A program made the position numbers and the translations under genes. The notes under the pieces are model-generated. The model was not told where the DNA came from, searched no databases, and was given only the letters and a program-made list of their open reading frames with translations. From JAITWN01 sp964581365 (GTDB lineage: Bacteria; Pseudomonadota; Gammaproteobacteria; SZUA-140): a stretch of 33,147 bases of DNA. The stretch covers positions 1 to 33,147 of the forward strand of contig CAZOOF010000021.1 of assembly GCA_964581365.1 (NCBI GenBank), in the 5' to 3' direction. This document shows, in pieces, positions 1-7,618 of this stretch. The first letter of the stretch is position 1; each line of letters opens with the position of its first letter.

Positions 1-31
1 TTTCCGCAACCCCTTGAATACATATAAATTT

Positions 32-108
<77 letters not shown>

Positions 109-120
109 ATTGAGCCAGCC

Positions 121-149
121 ATATTAGCCGTTCATGACTTCAATAGCAA
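121..149 (-). promoter_or_regulatory. Sigma70-type promoter of the initiator tRNA
   Basis: On the minus strand TTGCTA (149-144) is followed after 17 bases by TAATAT (126-121). Transcription would begin near 114, about six bases before the mature tRNA. The stretch between the -10 box and the tRNA is GC-rich, as in stable-RNA promoters under stringent control. Each box matches consensus at four of six positions; the position relative to the tRNA is the main support. Confidence 0.55.
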
Positions 150-180
150 TAGCGCCCATACGAGGCCGGCAGTCCCCAGT

Positions 181-744
181 TCACCCTGCCCGCTTGCGGC
201 CGGTGATCATGGCCCGCGGCAGGTTCTCCCGATGCTGGATGCTGGCGACGATGACACCGATCAGGTGCAGGATCACGAGCATCAGGGCGACGGTCGCCGC
301 GGCTTCGTGCACCTCCTCCACCAGATGCACTTCCGCATAGCCGCCGACCGCCATCATCAGGCCGGTGATGACGCTCACCAGGATCGTGGCCAGCAGGGTA
401 AGGACCATCGCTCCGCCGGCGGGACTGTGACCGAGGTAGCGGCGCGGGTGGCCGCGGGCGATGTCCCGCAGATTCCCGGCGACTACCGATGGCCGGCTTA
501 CGAAGTCGGCGAAGCGGGCGTGACGGCTGCCAACAAATCCCCAGACGATGCGCAGGGCGATCAGGCCCGCGATCAGGTAGCCGACCGCTTCGTGCACCGG
601 CTGCACCTCGTCGCCGGTCAGCCAGGCGACAGTAAATCCGGCGGCCAGCATCCAGTGGAAGACCCGGACCAGGGGATCCCAGACGCGCCGTTCGACAACG
701 GCGCGTCTCTCCTCTTCTCCATGGTGCGGAATGACCGCATTCAT
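181..744 (-). CDS. Cytochrome b561 family di-heme membrane protein
   Basis: A 187-residue protein with four predicted membrane helices (about 25-43, 52-72, 111-132 and 147-168). Histidines at 30, 51, 146 and 160 sit in or beside the helices at the places where the bacterial cytochrome b561 family binds two b-type hemes. The motif YLGHSPAGG before helix 3 is typical of this family. It should carry electrons between the quinone pool and a periplasmic partner, but the partner is not known. Its ATG overlaps the TGA of the upstream PepSY gene by four bases (ATGA, 741-744), so the two are very likely translated together. Family assignment is firm; the physiological substrate is not. Confidence 0.9.
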   Translation of the reverse strand: MNAVIPHHGEEERRAVVERRVWDPLVRVFHWMLAAGFTVAWLTGDEVQPVHEAVGYLIAGLIALRIVWGFVGSRHARFADFVSRPSVVAGNLRDIARGHPRRYLGHSPAGGAMVLTLLATILVSVITGLMMAVGGYAEVHLVEEVHEAAATVALMLVILHLIGVIVASIQHRENLPRAMITGRKRAG

Positions 745-1028
745 CGATCCTCCTCGATCTTGACGATCTCTCCAGTCAGGGGATGAAGGTGGATTTCGTA
801 CTTCACGCCCTTGTCGTCGCGGGCCTCGATATCGTAGCAGCCGTCGTCGGCTTCGATGCTGCGCACCTGGTAGCCGAGTTCGGTGGCGCGGGCTGCGGCC
901 GCCTCCACGCTCATCCAGCGCTCGAAGGGTTCGCTGGTGCAGCGCGGACCGTCGGCCATCGCGGTGCCCGTGATGCCGCTGACGGCGAAGGTGCAGAGGG
1001 CGATTTGCAGTATGCTCTTGCGTGTCAT
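741..1028 (-). CDS. Secreted PepSY-domain protein, partner of cytochrome b561
   Basis: A 95-residue protein. Residues 1-25 form a signal peptide (hydrophobic core, cut expected after TAMA), followed by a single small PepSY-like domain. The domain ends in the family's typical pattern, YEIHLHPLTGEIVKIEED. Two cysteines in the mature part (CTSEP and GCYDIE) could form a disulfide. The ribosome site GGAG lies about nine bases before the ATG at 1028. PepSY domains are thought to inhibit or sense envelope proteins or ligands; no specific role is established here. It is the first gene of a two-gene minus-strand unit with the cytochrome b561 and is divergent from a second PepSY gene at 1145. Confidence 0.85.
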   Translation of the reverse strand: MTRKSILQIALCTFAVSGITGTAMADGPRCTSEPFERWMSVEAAAARATELGYQVRSIEADDGCYDIEARDDKGVKYEIHLHPLTGEIVKIEEDR

Positions 1029-1103
1029 GTCGTGATCTCCAGGGTTGTCGTTATTGACGGGAGTGAGCTTAGCCCATGGGCGCTGACCGATCGCTGAAGC
1101 CGG

Positions 1104-1121
1104 CTGTCAGCGTACTGTCAG
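1104..1121 (+). promoter_or_regulatory. Direct-repeat operator, likely site of the adjacent OmpR-type regulator
   Basis: Two identical copies of CTGTCAG lie at 1104-1110 and 1115-1121, 11 bases apart start to start. That is one helical turn, the usual layout for two tandem OmpR/PhoB-family subunits. The repeats lie in the 116-bp divergent region between the two PepSY genes, 24 bases before the plus-strand ATG at 1145, and no good -35 box is visible. A CATCAT sequence at 1133-1138 could serve as an activated -10 box. Assignment to the regulator encoded at 1468 is an inference from proximity and spacing. Confidence 0.5.
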
Positions 1122-1144
1122 GTTCATTGGGGCATCATTCAGTC

Positions 1145-1468
1145 ATGAAACTTTTTCGATTCAAGCGCCCGTCCATAGCGATCGCACTGGCCGCCGTGCT
1201 GGCGGTTTCCGGCGCCCTGCCCGTCATCGCCGACGACGGCGATCACGAGCGCGCGCAGCGTGCCCGCGAACGCGGCGAAATTCTCCCGCTCGAGCGCATT
1301 CTCGTTCTGGTACGTGAGCGCGTGGGCGGCGATGTAGTGAAGGTTGAGTTGGAGCGCGAGAACGGCATCTGGATCTATGAACTCAAGGTCATCGATGCAC
1401 GCAATCGCCTGCTGGAGATCGAGGTGAACGCGGGCAGCGGCGACATCATCGAGATCGAGGAGGACTGA
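1145..1468 (+). CDS. Secreted PepSY-domain protein, first gene of the two-component operon
   Basis: A 107-residue protein. A positively charged start (KLFRFKRP) and a hydrophobic stretch to about residue 29 form a signal peptide, cut near PVIA/DD. The remainder is a PepSY-like domain ending in AGSGDIIEIEED. The ATG at 1145 is chosen because the signal peptide begins there; an in-frame start at 1076 would add 23 residues with no signal character. The stop overlaps the regulator's start (TGATG, 1466-1470), so the gene is translationally coupled to the two-component system. It may be the periplasmic sensor or modulator for the kinase downstream; that is inference from arrangement. Confidence 0.85.
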   Translation: MKLFRFKRPSIAIALAAVLAVSGALPVIADDGDHERAQRARERGEILPLERILVLVRERVGGDVVKVELERENGIWIYELKVIDARNRLLEIEVNAGSGDIIEIEED

Positions 1469-2130
1469 TGCGCATCCTGCTGGCGGAGGACGACGATCGC
1501 ATCGCTGCAGATGTCGCCACGGCACTATCTTCCGCGGGATATGCCGTGGCGCGCGTGAGCAGCGGCAAGGAAGCCTGGTTTCGCGGCGATACGGAGGACT
1601 TCGATGCCGTGGTGCTCGATCTCGGCCTGCCGGAGATGGACGGGCTGGCGGTGCTGAATCGCTGGCGCGGCAACGAAAGACGCATGCCGGTACTGGTGCT
1701 GACGGCGCGTGGCAGCTGGATCGAACGGGTCGAGGGCATGGACGCGGGCGCGGACGACTATCTGCCGAAGCCGTTTCGCATGGAGGAACTGCTGGCGCGT
1801 CTGCGGGCGCTGATCCGGCGCTCGACGGGCATCGCCTCGCCCGTGCTGGTCAACGGCGAGGTGCTGCTGGATACGCGGCAGATGAAGGTAACGGTGGCCG
1901 GCGTGCCCATCAGCCTGTCCGCCCAGGAATATCGGCTGCTGTCGTATCTCATGCATCACGCTGGCCGCGTGGTGTCACAGGCCGAGCTCACCGACCACCT
2001 CTACGGTCAGGACGCCGAACGCGACTCCAACGCCATCGAGGTGCTTGTCGGCCGGGTCCGGCGCAAGCTCGGCGTGGACCTCATCGAAACGCGGCGCGGC
2101 TTCGGTTATCTGGTGCCGGAGCCCTCGTGA
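1468..2130 (+). CDS. OmpR/PhoB-family response regulator
   Basis: A 220-residue regulator. The receiver domain (1-115) has the acidic pocket D8/D9, the phosphorylated aspartate D51 (LDLGLP), T79 and the conserved K101 (LPKPF). The winged-helix DNA-binding domain occupies about 125-218 and ends in the usual RGFGYLV strand. A strong ribosome site (GAGGAGGA, 1457-1464) lies inside the end of the PepSY gene. Its stop overlaps the GTG of the kinase (GTGA, 2127-2130). Sequence style resembles the PhoP/PmrA/QseB branch. It probably acts on the divergent PepSY promoters, where the 11-bp-spaced direct repeat lies. Confidence 0.95.
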   Translation: MRILLAEDDDRIAADVATALSSAGYAVARVSSGKEAWFRGDTEDFDAVVLDLGLPEMDGLAVLNRWRGNERRMPVLVLTARGSWIERVEGMDAGADDYLPKPFRMEELLARLRALIRRSTGIASPVLVNGEVLLDTRQMKVTVAGVPISLSAQEYRLLSYLMHHAGRVVSQAELTDHLYGQDAERDSNAIEVLVGRVRRKLGVDLIETRRGFGYLVPEPS

Positions 2131-3479
2131 GACCGGTATCGCTGCGCCTGCGCCTGCTGGTGCTGTCGCTGGCGTCGATTGGTATCGCGCTGGCGCTGTC
2201 GGGCGCCGGCCTGCTCTACCTCTTCGAGCGACATGTGGAAAGCCGCGTCGATGCCGAACTCGATACCCATCTGCGCCAGCTCGCCGGCAACGTGACCGTG
2301 ACTGCCGAGGGGCTTGCTCTGCTCTCCCGGCCGGCCGATCCGCGTTTTGAACAACCCCTGAGCGGGCTCTATTGGCAGATGGACGATATGCGGAGCGGCG
2401 CCAGCCTGCGCTCGCGCTCGCTCTGGGACGATGCGCTGACTCTCCCTGAAGACGGCACGGACGGCGTGCAACGGTATGTCGCTTCCGGCCCCGCATCAGC
2501 GACCGTCATCATCCGCTCGAGGACAGTGATGTTTCCCTCGCCGCAGGGCGATCGCCATCCGGTGAGCATCGCGGTCGCGATCGATGCGGCCGAGATCGAA
2601 TCAGCCAGCCGTGCCTTCGCCGCCAATCTCGCCCCCTCCCTGCTGCTGCTCGGTGGCGTGCTGGCCTTCGCCTCCTGGCTGCAGGTGCGTATCGGGCTGC
2701 GTCCGCTCGCGACCATACGCGAGGAACTCGGCGCCATCCGCTCCGGTCGCAAGCAGCGACTCGATGCCAGGCTGCCGCTCGAGGTGATGCCGCTCGCCGG
2801 CGAGGTCAATCAGCTGCTCGACGAACAGGAGCGGACCGTCGCCCGCGCGCGTGCCGGCGCGGCCGATCTCGCCCACGGACTGAAGACACCGCTGACAGTA
2901 CTGGGCGCCGAGGCGCGCCGCCTGCGCGCGGGAGGCGACGAGCGAACGGCGGTCACGATCGAGGATCTCGCCGACTCGATGCGGCGGCAGGTCGATCGTG
3001 CCCTCGCCCGCTCCCGTCTCCATCCCGGCGCACGTACCGCCACCGAGCTCGCACCGCTGGTGCCGCGCCTCATCGCCGTGATGAAGAAGACGCCACAGGG
3101 CGAAAGACTGAATTGGAACACGGCGATCGATGCCGGACTGTACGCGGCGATCGATCGCGACGATCTCGCCGAACTGCTCGGCAACCTGCTCGATAACGCC
3201 GCCCGCTGGGCGAAGCATGAAGTCCTGGTGTCAGGATCGTCGGCAGATGGCAGAGTGGTGATCTGCGTGGATGACGACGGCCCCGGCATCCCCGCAGCCG
3301 AGCGCCTTCAGGCGCTCGAACGAGGCGTCGGCAACACTGCCGGCGGCAGCGGCCTCGGACTGGCTATCGCCAGCGACATCGCTGAGGCCTGCAGCGGCAC
3401 CGTGCACCTGCAGGATGCGCCGCTCGGCGGGCTGCGGGTGCGCATCGAACTGCCGGAACGTGACCGGGAACAGGGGTGA
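2127..3479 (+). CDS. Membrane sensor histidine kinase (PhoQ-like H-box)
   Basis: A 450-residue sensor kinase with a GTG start overlapping the regulator's stop. Helix 1 is at about 9-32 and helix 2 at about 167-186, leaving a periplasmic sensor domain of about 130 residues between them. A HAMP-like linker follows. The phosphoacceptor is H250 in the sequence DLAHGLKTPL, the variant H-box seen in PhoQ-type kinases rather than the commoner HELRTPL. The ATP-binding domain shows the N box (NLLDNAARWA), G1 (DDDGPGIP) and G2 (GSGLGLAIA). The signal is unknown; the co-transcribed PepSY protein is a candidate partner of the sensor domain. Confidence 0.95.
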   Translation: MRPVSLRLRLLVLSLASIGIALALSGAGLLYLFERHVESRVDAELDTHLRQLAGNVTVTAEGLALLSRPADPRFEQPLSGLYWQMDDMRSGASLRSRSLWDDALTLPEDGTDGVQRYVASGPASATVIIRSRTVMFPSPQGDRHPVSIAVAIDAAEIESASRAFAANLAPSLLLLGGVLAFASWLQVRIGLRPLATIREELGAIRSGRKQRLDARLPLEVMPLAGEVNQLLDEQERTVARARAGAADLAHGLKTPLTVLGAEARRLRAGGDERTAVTIEDLADSMRRQVDRALARSRLHPGARTATELAPLVPRLIAVMKKTPQGERLNWNTAIDAGLYAAIDRDDLAELLGNLLDNAARWAKHEVLVSGSSADGRVVICVDDDGPGIPAAERLQALERGVGNTAGGSGLGLAIASDIAEACSGTVHLQDAPLGGLRVRIELPERDREQG

Positions 3480-3539
3480 CCCTTTGCTGATCTTCGGCTT
3501 CGGCTTCGCCCTGTCCGGAAGAAGATTTGCCAGTTGGCT

Positions 3540-3851
3540 TCAGGCGAAATACGAGCAGCAGTAATCGGCGACCGAATACACCTTCAACCGGAACTTGCTG
3601 TTTGCCGGGACGATGAAGGCACCCTGGCCGTCGATCGTCTTCCAGCCTTCGCCCTCGAGCTGGTACTCGAGCTTGCCGGCCGAGAAGTCCATCTCCTCCT
3701 TCTGAGCGGTTGAGAACTCATACTCACCGGGCAGCATGATGCCGAGGGTCTTCTTGGTGCCGTCCGGGAACAGCACCGTGCGGCTGGTCACCTTCCCGTC
3801 GAAATACACATTGGCCTGCTTCTCCACGGTAACGTTCTCGAATCTCGTCAC
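3540..3851 (-). CDS. ppnP: Pyrimidine/purine nucleoside phosphorylase PpnP (YaiE/DUF1255)
   Basis: A 103-residue single-cupin protein. The stretch NVYFDGKVTSRTV, the central MLPGEYEFSTAQKEEM and the tail ending CCSYFA match the PpnP (YaiE) family, which splits nucleosides with phosphate into base and ribose-1-phosphate. The start is a GTG at 3851: a strong ribosome site (GGAGGAG) lies about eight bases before it, and E. coli PpnP begins at the equivalent point. An in-frame ATG 60 bases upstream would add residues the family lacks. The gene stands alone, convergent with the histidine kinase and divergent from the methyltransferase. Confidence 0.9.
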   Translation of the reverse strand: MTRFENVTVEKQANVYFDGKVTSRTVLFPDGTKKTLGIMLPGEYEFSTAQKEEMDFSAGKLEYQLEGEGWKTIDGQGAFIVPANSKFRLKVYSVADYCCSYFA

Positions 3852-3937
3852 GCTGCGTTCTCCTCCGTCTTTCAGATCTGATCGGCTGACTCCACGTCCG
3901 AATGGATGCATAAGGCGCTCGTAATGCCAGATGACGG

Positions 3938-3967
3938 ATTATCGTCTGATATGATTCCCCTCAACAA
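3938..3967 (-). promoter_or_regulatory. Possible promoter for ppnP
   Basis: On the minus strand TTGTTG (3967-3962) and GATAAT (3943-3938) are separated by 18 bases. Transcription would start near 3931, about 80 bases before the GTG. The boxes overlap the proposed promoter of the divergent methyltransferase gene, so the two could interfere. The match is moderate only. Confidence 0.3.
3947..3955 (+). promoter_or_regulatory. Possible extended -10 promoter for the methyltransferase gene
   Basis: TGATATGAT (3947-3955) is an extended -10 element (TG, one base, then TATGAT). No convincing -35 box lies 16-18 bases upstream, which extended -10 promoters tolerate. Start of transcription would be near 3962, about 25 bases before the ATG at 3987. 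Confidence 0.35.
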
Positions 3968-3986
3968 GCAGACTTACCGGAAGAAA

Positions 3987-4777
3987 ATGATGACTTCCCG
4001 TTGGGACGCCGCGCTCTACGACAGCCGGCTGGGTTTCGTCTCCGGCTTCGGTGAAAACCTGGTCGATGTGCTGGAACCGAAACCCGGCGAACGGATACTC
4101 GACATCGGCTGCGGCAGCGGCGACCTCGCCGCCCGCATCGCCGAGACCGGCGCCACCGTCTTCGGGATCGATGCCTCGCCCGAGATGATCGCCGCCGCGC
4201 GCGACAAGTATGGCGACCGCAAGGAGATAGAATTCCATGTCGCAGGCGCCGAGTCTTTCTCGATCGGCGAGCAGGTGGATGCGGCTTTCTCGAACGCGGC
4301 GCTGCATTGGGTGAAGGATGCGCGCGGCGCGGCCGCCAGCATCTGGTCTGCGGTCCGCCCGGTGGACGTTTCGTCGCCGAGTGCGGCGGCAAGGGCAATA
4401 TCGCCACCATCGTCCGGGAGACCGAACGCGTGCTCTCCGAGCACTATGGGATCGATGCCGGCGCGAGGAATCCTTGGTATTTCCCTTCTATCGCTGGATA
4501 CGCGGCGATAGTCGAAGCCGCGGGCTGGGAAGTCTGCCTTGCCCACCTGTACGAGCGGCCGACCACGCTCGAAGGATGCGATGGCATGTATACCTGGCTG
4601 ACCATGTTCGGTGGCGTCTATTTCGCCGGCATGCCGGAAGCAGATGCAGAGCGGGCGAAAGGCGATATCTGTGAGGCGCTCGCCCGGCTCCTCTTCGACC
4701 CATCGACGCGAAGCTGGACCGCCGACTACCGGCGACTGCGCATCCTCGCCCACAAGCCCAGCGACGCGCGTAGCTAA
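3987..4777 (+). pseudogene. Class I SAM-dependent methyltransferase, broken by a one-base frameshift
   Basis: The first part (3987 to about 4360) encodes a Rossmann methyltransferase fold: motif I ILDIGCGSGDLA, the acidic residue of motif II in VFGIDASPEM, and the ALHWV strand. The frame then shifts. The continuation GGRFVAECGGKGN and the rest of the family's C-terminal half lie in another frame up to the TAA at 4775-4777. At 4358-4363 the sequence is CCCGGT; one additional G (CCCGGGT) would restore the expected Pro-Gly-Gly. GGAAG at 3979-3983 supports a start at 3987 or 3990. Restored length would be about 263 residues. It could be a true pseudogene or a sequencing error in a G run. The closest resemblance is to trans-aconitate-methyltransferase-like enzymes; the substrate is unknown. 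Confidence 0.8.
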
Positions 4778-4812
4778 TTCACGAACAACGGGATCAATGG
4801 CGACGACCAGGC

Positions 4813-5214
4813 TCAACCGGTCGAAGGAACGCCTTCTCTTTCGATGACCACGAACGCCACCGCATACTCCGCCTCGTCGGTGAGGCTGAGATGCATGGCG
4901 GTGATGCCACAGGCTGTGCAGGCTTGCTGCGCGGTGCCGGTGCAGATGAGGAAGGGCCGTCCACCCGGCTCATGACCAACCGCGATGTCGCGCAGGCCGA
5001 TGCCGCGGGAAAAGCCGGTGCCGAGCGCCTTGACCATCGCTTCCTTGGCGGCGAAGCGCTTGGCGAGGAAGCGCGCCTGCAGGCGGCTGAGCCGGTATTC
5101 CTCGAGTTCAGCCGCGGTCAGGATGCGCGCGGCGATCCGCTCGCCGTGGCGGCGGACGCTGTCTTCCATACGGGAGACGCGGACGATATCCGTCCCGACG
5201 CCATGTATCCTCAA
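4813..5214 (-). CDS. acpS: Holo-[acyl-carrier-protein] synthase
   Basis: A 133-residue enzyme that transfers 4'-phosphopantetheine from CoA to the serine of acyl carrier protein in fatty-acid synthesis. The metal ligands are in place: D9 in GVGTDIV and E58 in KRFAAKEA. The following KALGTGF segment is also family-typical. Length is as expected. The ATG overlaps the pdxJ stop by four bases (ATGA, 5211-5214), the arrangement seen in many gammaproteobacteria (recO-pdxJ-acpS). It is the last gene of the lepA-acpS block. No clear terminator is visible in the 35 bases before the convergent methyltransferase gene. Confidence 0.97.
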   Translation of the reverse strand: MRIHGVGTDIVRVSRMEDSVRRHGERIAARILTAAELEEYRLSRLQARFLAKRFAAKEAMVKALGTGFSRGIGLRDIAVGHEPGGRPFLICTGTAQQACTACGITAMHLSLTDEAEYAVAFVVIEREGVPSTG

Positions 5215-5945
5215 AGCCGCGCCTCGATCATCAGCCGCTTCATTTCGCGCACCGCCTCGGCGAGACCGGTGAATACGGCCCGGGCGACGATGCTATGACC
5301 GATATTCAGTTCGCGCACGCCGGGAATGGCCGCGATCGCCTTGACGTTGTGATAATTGAGACCGTGGCCGGCATTGACCTGCAGGCCGAGGCCGATGCCC
5401 TGCACCACGGCGCGGCGCACGGCCTCGAGCTTCTCTTCCATCTCCGGCGTTTCCCAGGCTTCGGCGAAATGCCCGGTGTGAATCTCCACCACCGGCGCGC
5501 CGACCCGGGCCGCTGCCTCGATCTGCCTGCTCTCGGCATCGATGAACAGCGATACCTCACAGCCTGCCGCCGCCAAGCGCCGGCAGGCCTCCTGTATCCG
5601 CCCTTCCTGGCCGAGCACGTCCAGTCCGCCCTCGGTGGTCAGCTCCTCGCGCCGCTCCGGCACCAGGCAGACATTGTGCGGGCGGATGCGTTCGGCGAAG
5701 GTGATCATCTCCTCGGTGACGGCCATTTCCAGATTCATGCGGGTCTGCAGCAGCTCACGCAGCATCTCCACGTCGCGCTCCTGGATATGGCGCCTGTCCT
5801 CGCGCAGATGCAGCGTGATGCAGTCGGCGCCGGCCTGTTCGGCCTCCATGGCGGCCTGCACCGGATCGGGGTAACTGGCGCGCCGCGATTGACGCAGCGT
5901 CGCGACGTGATCGATATTGACTCCCAGCAGTATCTCATTGTTCAT
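5211..5945 (-). CDS. pdxJ: Pyridoxine 5'-phosphate synthase
   Basis: A 244-residue TIM-barrel enzyme that condenses 1-deoxy-xylulose 5-phosphate with 3-amino-2-oxopropyl phosphate in the final step of de novo vitamin B6 synthesis. Recognised from GVNIDHVATLRQSRR at the start, ITLHLREDRRHI, EIHTGHFAE and VNAGHGLNYHN, which carry the active-site His and Glu residues. The start at 5945 is chosen because GGAGG lies six bases upstream and the conserved protein begins there; in-frame starts further upstream lie inside recO. The ATG overlaps the recO stop (ATGA). Confidence 0.97.
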   Translation of the reverse strand: MNNEILLGVNIDHVATLRQSRRASYPDPVQAAMEAEQAGADCITLHLREDRRHIQERDVEMLRELLQTRMNLEMAVTEEMITFAERIRPHNVCLVPERREELTTEGGLDVLGQEGRIQEACRRLAAAGCEVSLFIDAESRQIEAAARVGAPVVEIHTGHFAEAWETPEMEEKLEAVRRAVVQGIGLGLQVNAGHGLNYHNVKAIAAIPGVRELNIGHSIVARAVFTGLAEAVREMKRLMIEARL

Positions 5946-6724
5946 CGTTGTCCTCCTTCTCGCCCCTCTCCACCTGCGCCACTGGCCGCGCCGGCTGGAG
6001 GGCGGAACAGAGTGCGGCTGTGCAGCACGCGTCCGCCCAGGCAGACGCCCAAGGCGAGACGCATCAGAGCGCGCGCTTCGCGCAGAGTCACCGCATCCTC
6101 GAATTCGCCCCGTGCCAGCGCCAGCAGGCTGCGGCCGCTCACCCGCACGCAATGCTGAGGCTCAGCGCCCTCGCGCACCCCCGTCACCTGCGGTACCGGT
6201 CCGCGCTCGGGATAGTAATGGTACTCCGCGCCGGAGTCGACTGGCGCGCCCTCTGTATCCCGGTCCAGCACCAGGCCATATCCAGTTTCGTCCAGCAGGA
6301 TCTTCTCGAACAGGCGCAGAGCCCGCTGCTCGGCGCCGCTTTCCGGCGCCGCACCCGCGGCCGTCAGCTCGCCGAGCACGCGCTCGTAGGCCTGATAGAG
6401 TTCGGGATGGGGATCATGGCGCGCGAGCAGCTTCATGAGCAGCTCGTTGACATAGAAGCCGCTGATCAGCGTTCTTCCCTGCAGCGCCAGCACGCCGCGT
6501 CCTTCGGCGCCGGTCAGGGTGCCGAGCTCGCCCTTTTGCGACCAGCTCAGCAGCAGCGGACTGAAGGACTGCAGCAGGCCGTACAGGCGGGCGCCGGGAC
6601 GGCGCGCACCCCGCGCGACCAGCGAACCGCGTCCGTGGTTCAGGCTGAAAATCTCGAGGATCAGACTGCTGTCGCGCCACGGCCGGCGATGCAGTACATA
6701 GGCCGGCTCCAGCGTTACGCGCAT
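5942..6724 (-). CDS. recO: DNA repair protein RecO
   Basis: A 260-residue recombination mediator that works with RecR to load RecA on SSB-coated single-stranded DNA. The N-terminal OB-fold (about 1-80) carries the typical AYVLHRRPWRDSSLILE and the GRGSLVARGARRP loop. The middle contains ISGFYVNELLMKLL and the motif FEKILLDETGYG, followed by the C-terminal helices ending in LGGRVLHSRTLF. Like E. coli RecO it lacks a four-cysteine zinc motif. It follows era after 12 bases, the only junction in this block that is a gap rather than an ATGA overlap. Confidence 0.95.
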   Translation of the reverse strand: MRVTLEPAYVLHRRPWRDSSLILEIFSLNHGRGSLVARGARRPGARLYGLLQSFSPLLLSWSQKGELGTLTGAEGRGVLALQGRTLISGFYVNELLMKLLARHDPHPELYQAYERVLGELTAAGAAPESGAEQRALRLFEKILLDETGYGLVLDRDTEGAPVDSGAEYHYYPERGPVPQVTGVREGAEPQHCVRVSGRSLLALARGEFEDAVTLREARALMRLALGVCLGGRVLHSRTLFRPPAGAASGAGGEGREGGQR

Positions 6725-6736
6725 GGCGATGTCCCG

Positions 6737-7618
6737 TTATTCGTAGCCGAACCCGCGCAGCGCGCGCTCGTCGTCTGACCAGTTCTCCTTGACCTTGACC
6801 CAGAGCTGCAGATAGACGCGGGTGCCGAGCAGACGCTCGATGGCCAGACGCGCATCCTGCCCGATCGCCTTGAGCATCTGGCCTCCCTTGCCGATGACGA
6901 TGGCCTTGTGGCTGTCGCGCTCGACCCAGATCAGCGCGGCGATGCGAACCAGGCCTTCCTCTTCGGTGTATTTCTCGATCTCGACCGTCGTGCCATAGGG
7001 CACTTCCTGACCGAGCCGGCGCATGAGCTGCTCGCGCACCAGTTCAGCAACGAGAAAGCGCTCGCTGCGATCGGTGATCTGGTCTTCGGGAAAGAGCGGC
7101 GGTCCCTCGGGCAGCAGCCGCGCAATCATGTCCTCGACTTCGGTGACCTGGATCCCCTTGAGCGCCGACACCGGCACCACTTCGACGAAATCGTGGCGAT
7201 CACGCAGGCTGGCAATGTACGGCAGAAGACGCGTCTTGTCGGCAAGGCGGTCAACCTTGTTGATCACCAGCACCACCGGAATTCCGGCCTCGCGCAGCAG
7301 ACCGAGCGCATGCTCGTCCTCATCGGTCCACTTAGACACCTCGACCACGAACAGCGCCAGATCAGCCTCCTCGAGCGTGCTGGCCGCCGCGCGGTTCATG
7401 ATGCGGTTCATGGCGCGGCGTGAGCCCAGATGCAGCCCCGGAGTATCGATGTACACAATTTGCGCGTCCGGCCTCGTGCTGATGCCGAGGATGCGATGCC
7501 GCGTGGTCTGCGGACGCGCCGAGGTGATGCTGATTTTCTGTCCGATGAGACGGTTGAGCAGGGTCGATTTGCCCACATTCGGCCGTCCCACGATTGCCAC
7601 GTATCCGCTGCGCATCAT
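6737..7618 (-). CDS. era: Ribosome-assembly GTPase Era
   Basis: A 293-residue GTPase needed for maturation of 16S rRNA and the small ribosomal subunit. G1 is GRPNVGKST (11-19), G2 lies around RPQTTRHRI, G3 is DTPG (58-61) and G4 is NKVD (120-123). The C-terminal KH RNA-binding domain contains VIGKGGQMLKAIG and ends in the standard LRGFGYE. The start codon overlaps the rnc stop by four bases (ATGA, 7615-7618). The rnc-era-recO order is conserved across gammaproteobacteria and couples rRNA processing with ribosome assembly. Confidence 0.98.
   Translation of the reverse strand: MMRSGYVAIVGRPNVGKSTLLNRLIGQKISITSARPQTTRHRILGISTRPDAQIVYIDTPGLHLGSRRAMNRIMNRAAASTLEEADLALFVVEVSKWTDEDEHALGLLREAGIPVVLVINKVDRLADKTRLLPYIASLRDRHDFVEVVPVSALKGIQVTEVEDMIARLLPEGPPLFPEDQITDRSERFLVAELVREQLMRRLGQEVPYGTTVEIEKYTEEEGLVRIAALIWVERDSHKAIVIGKGGQMLKAIGQDARLAIERLLGTRVYLQLWVKVKENWSDDERALRGFGYE

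Noticed and set aside
4353..4364. Programmed frameshifting in the methyltransferase gene
   Set aside because: No slippery heptamer, no stimulatory Shine-Dalgarno-like site and no obvious pseudoknot; a base loss or sequencing error is simpler.
5295..6158. Long open frame (287 codons) antisense to pdxJ and recO
   Set aside because: It mirrors two certain genes on the other strand, has a composition typical of GC-rich shadow frames and shows no recognisable domain.
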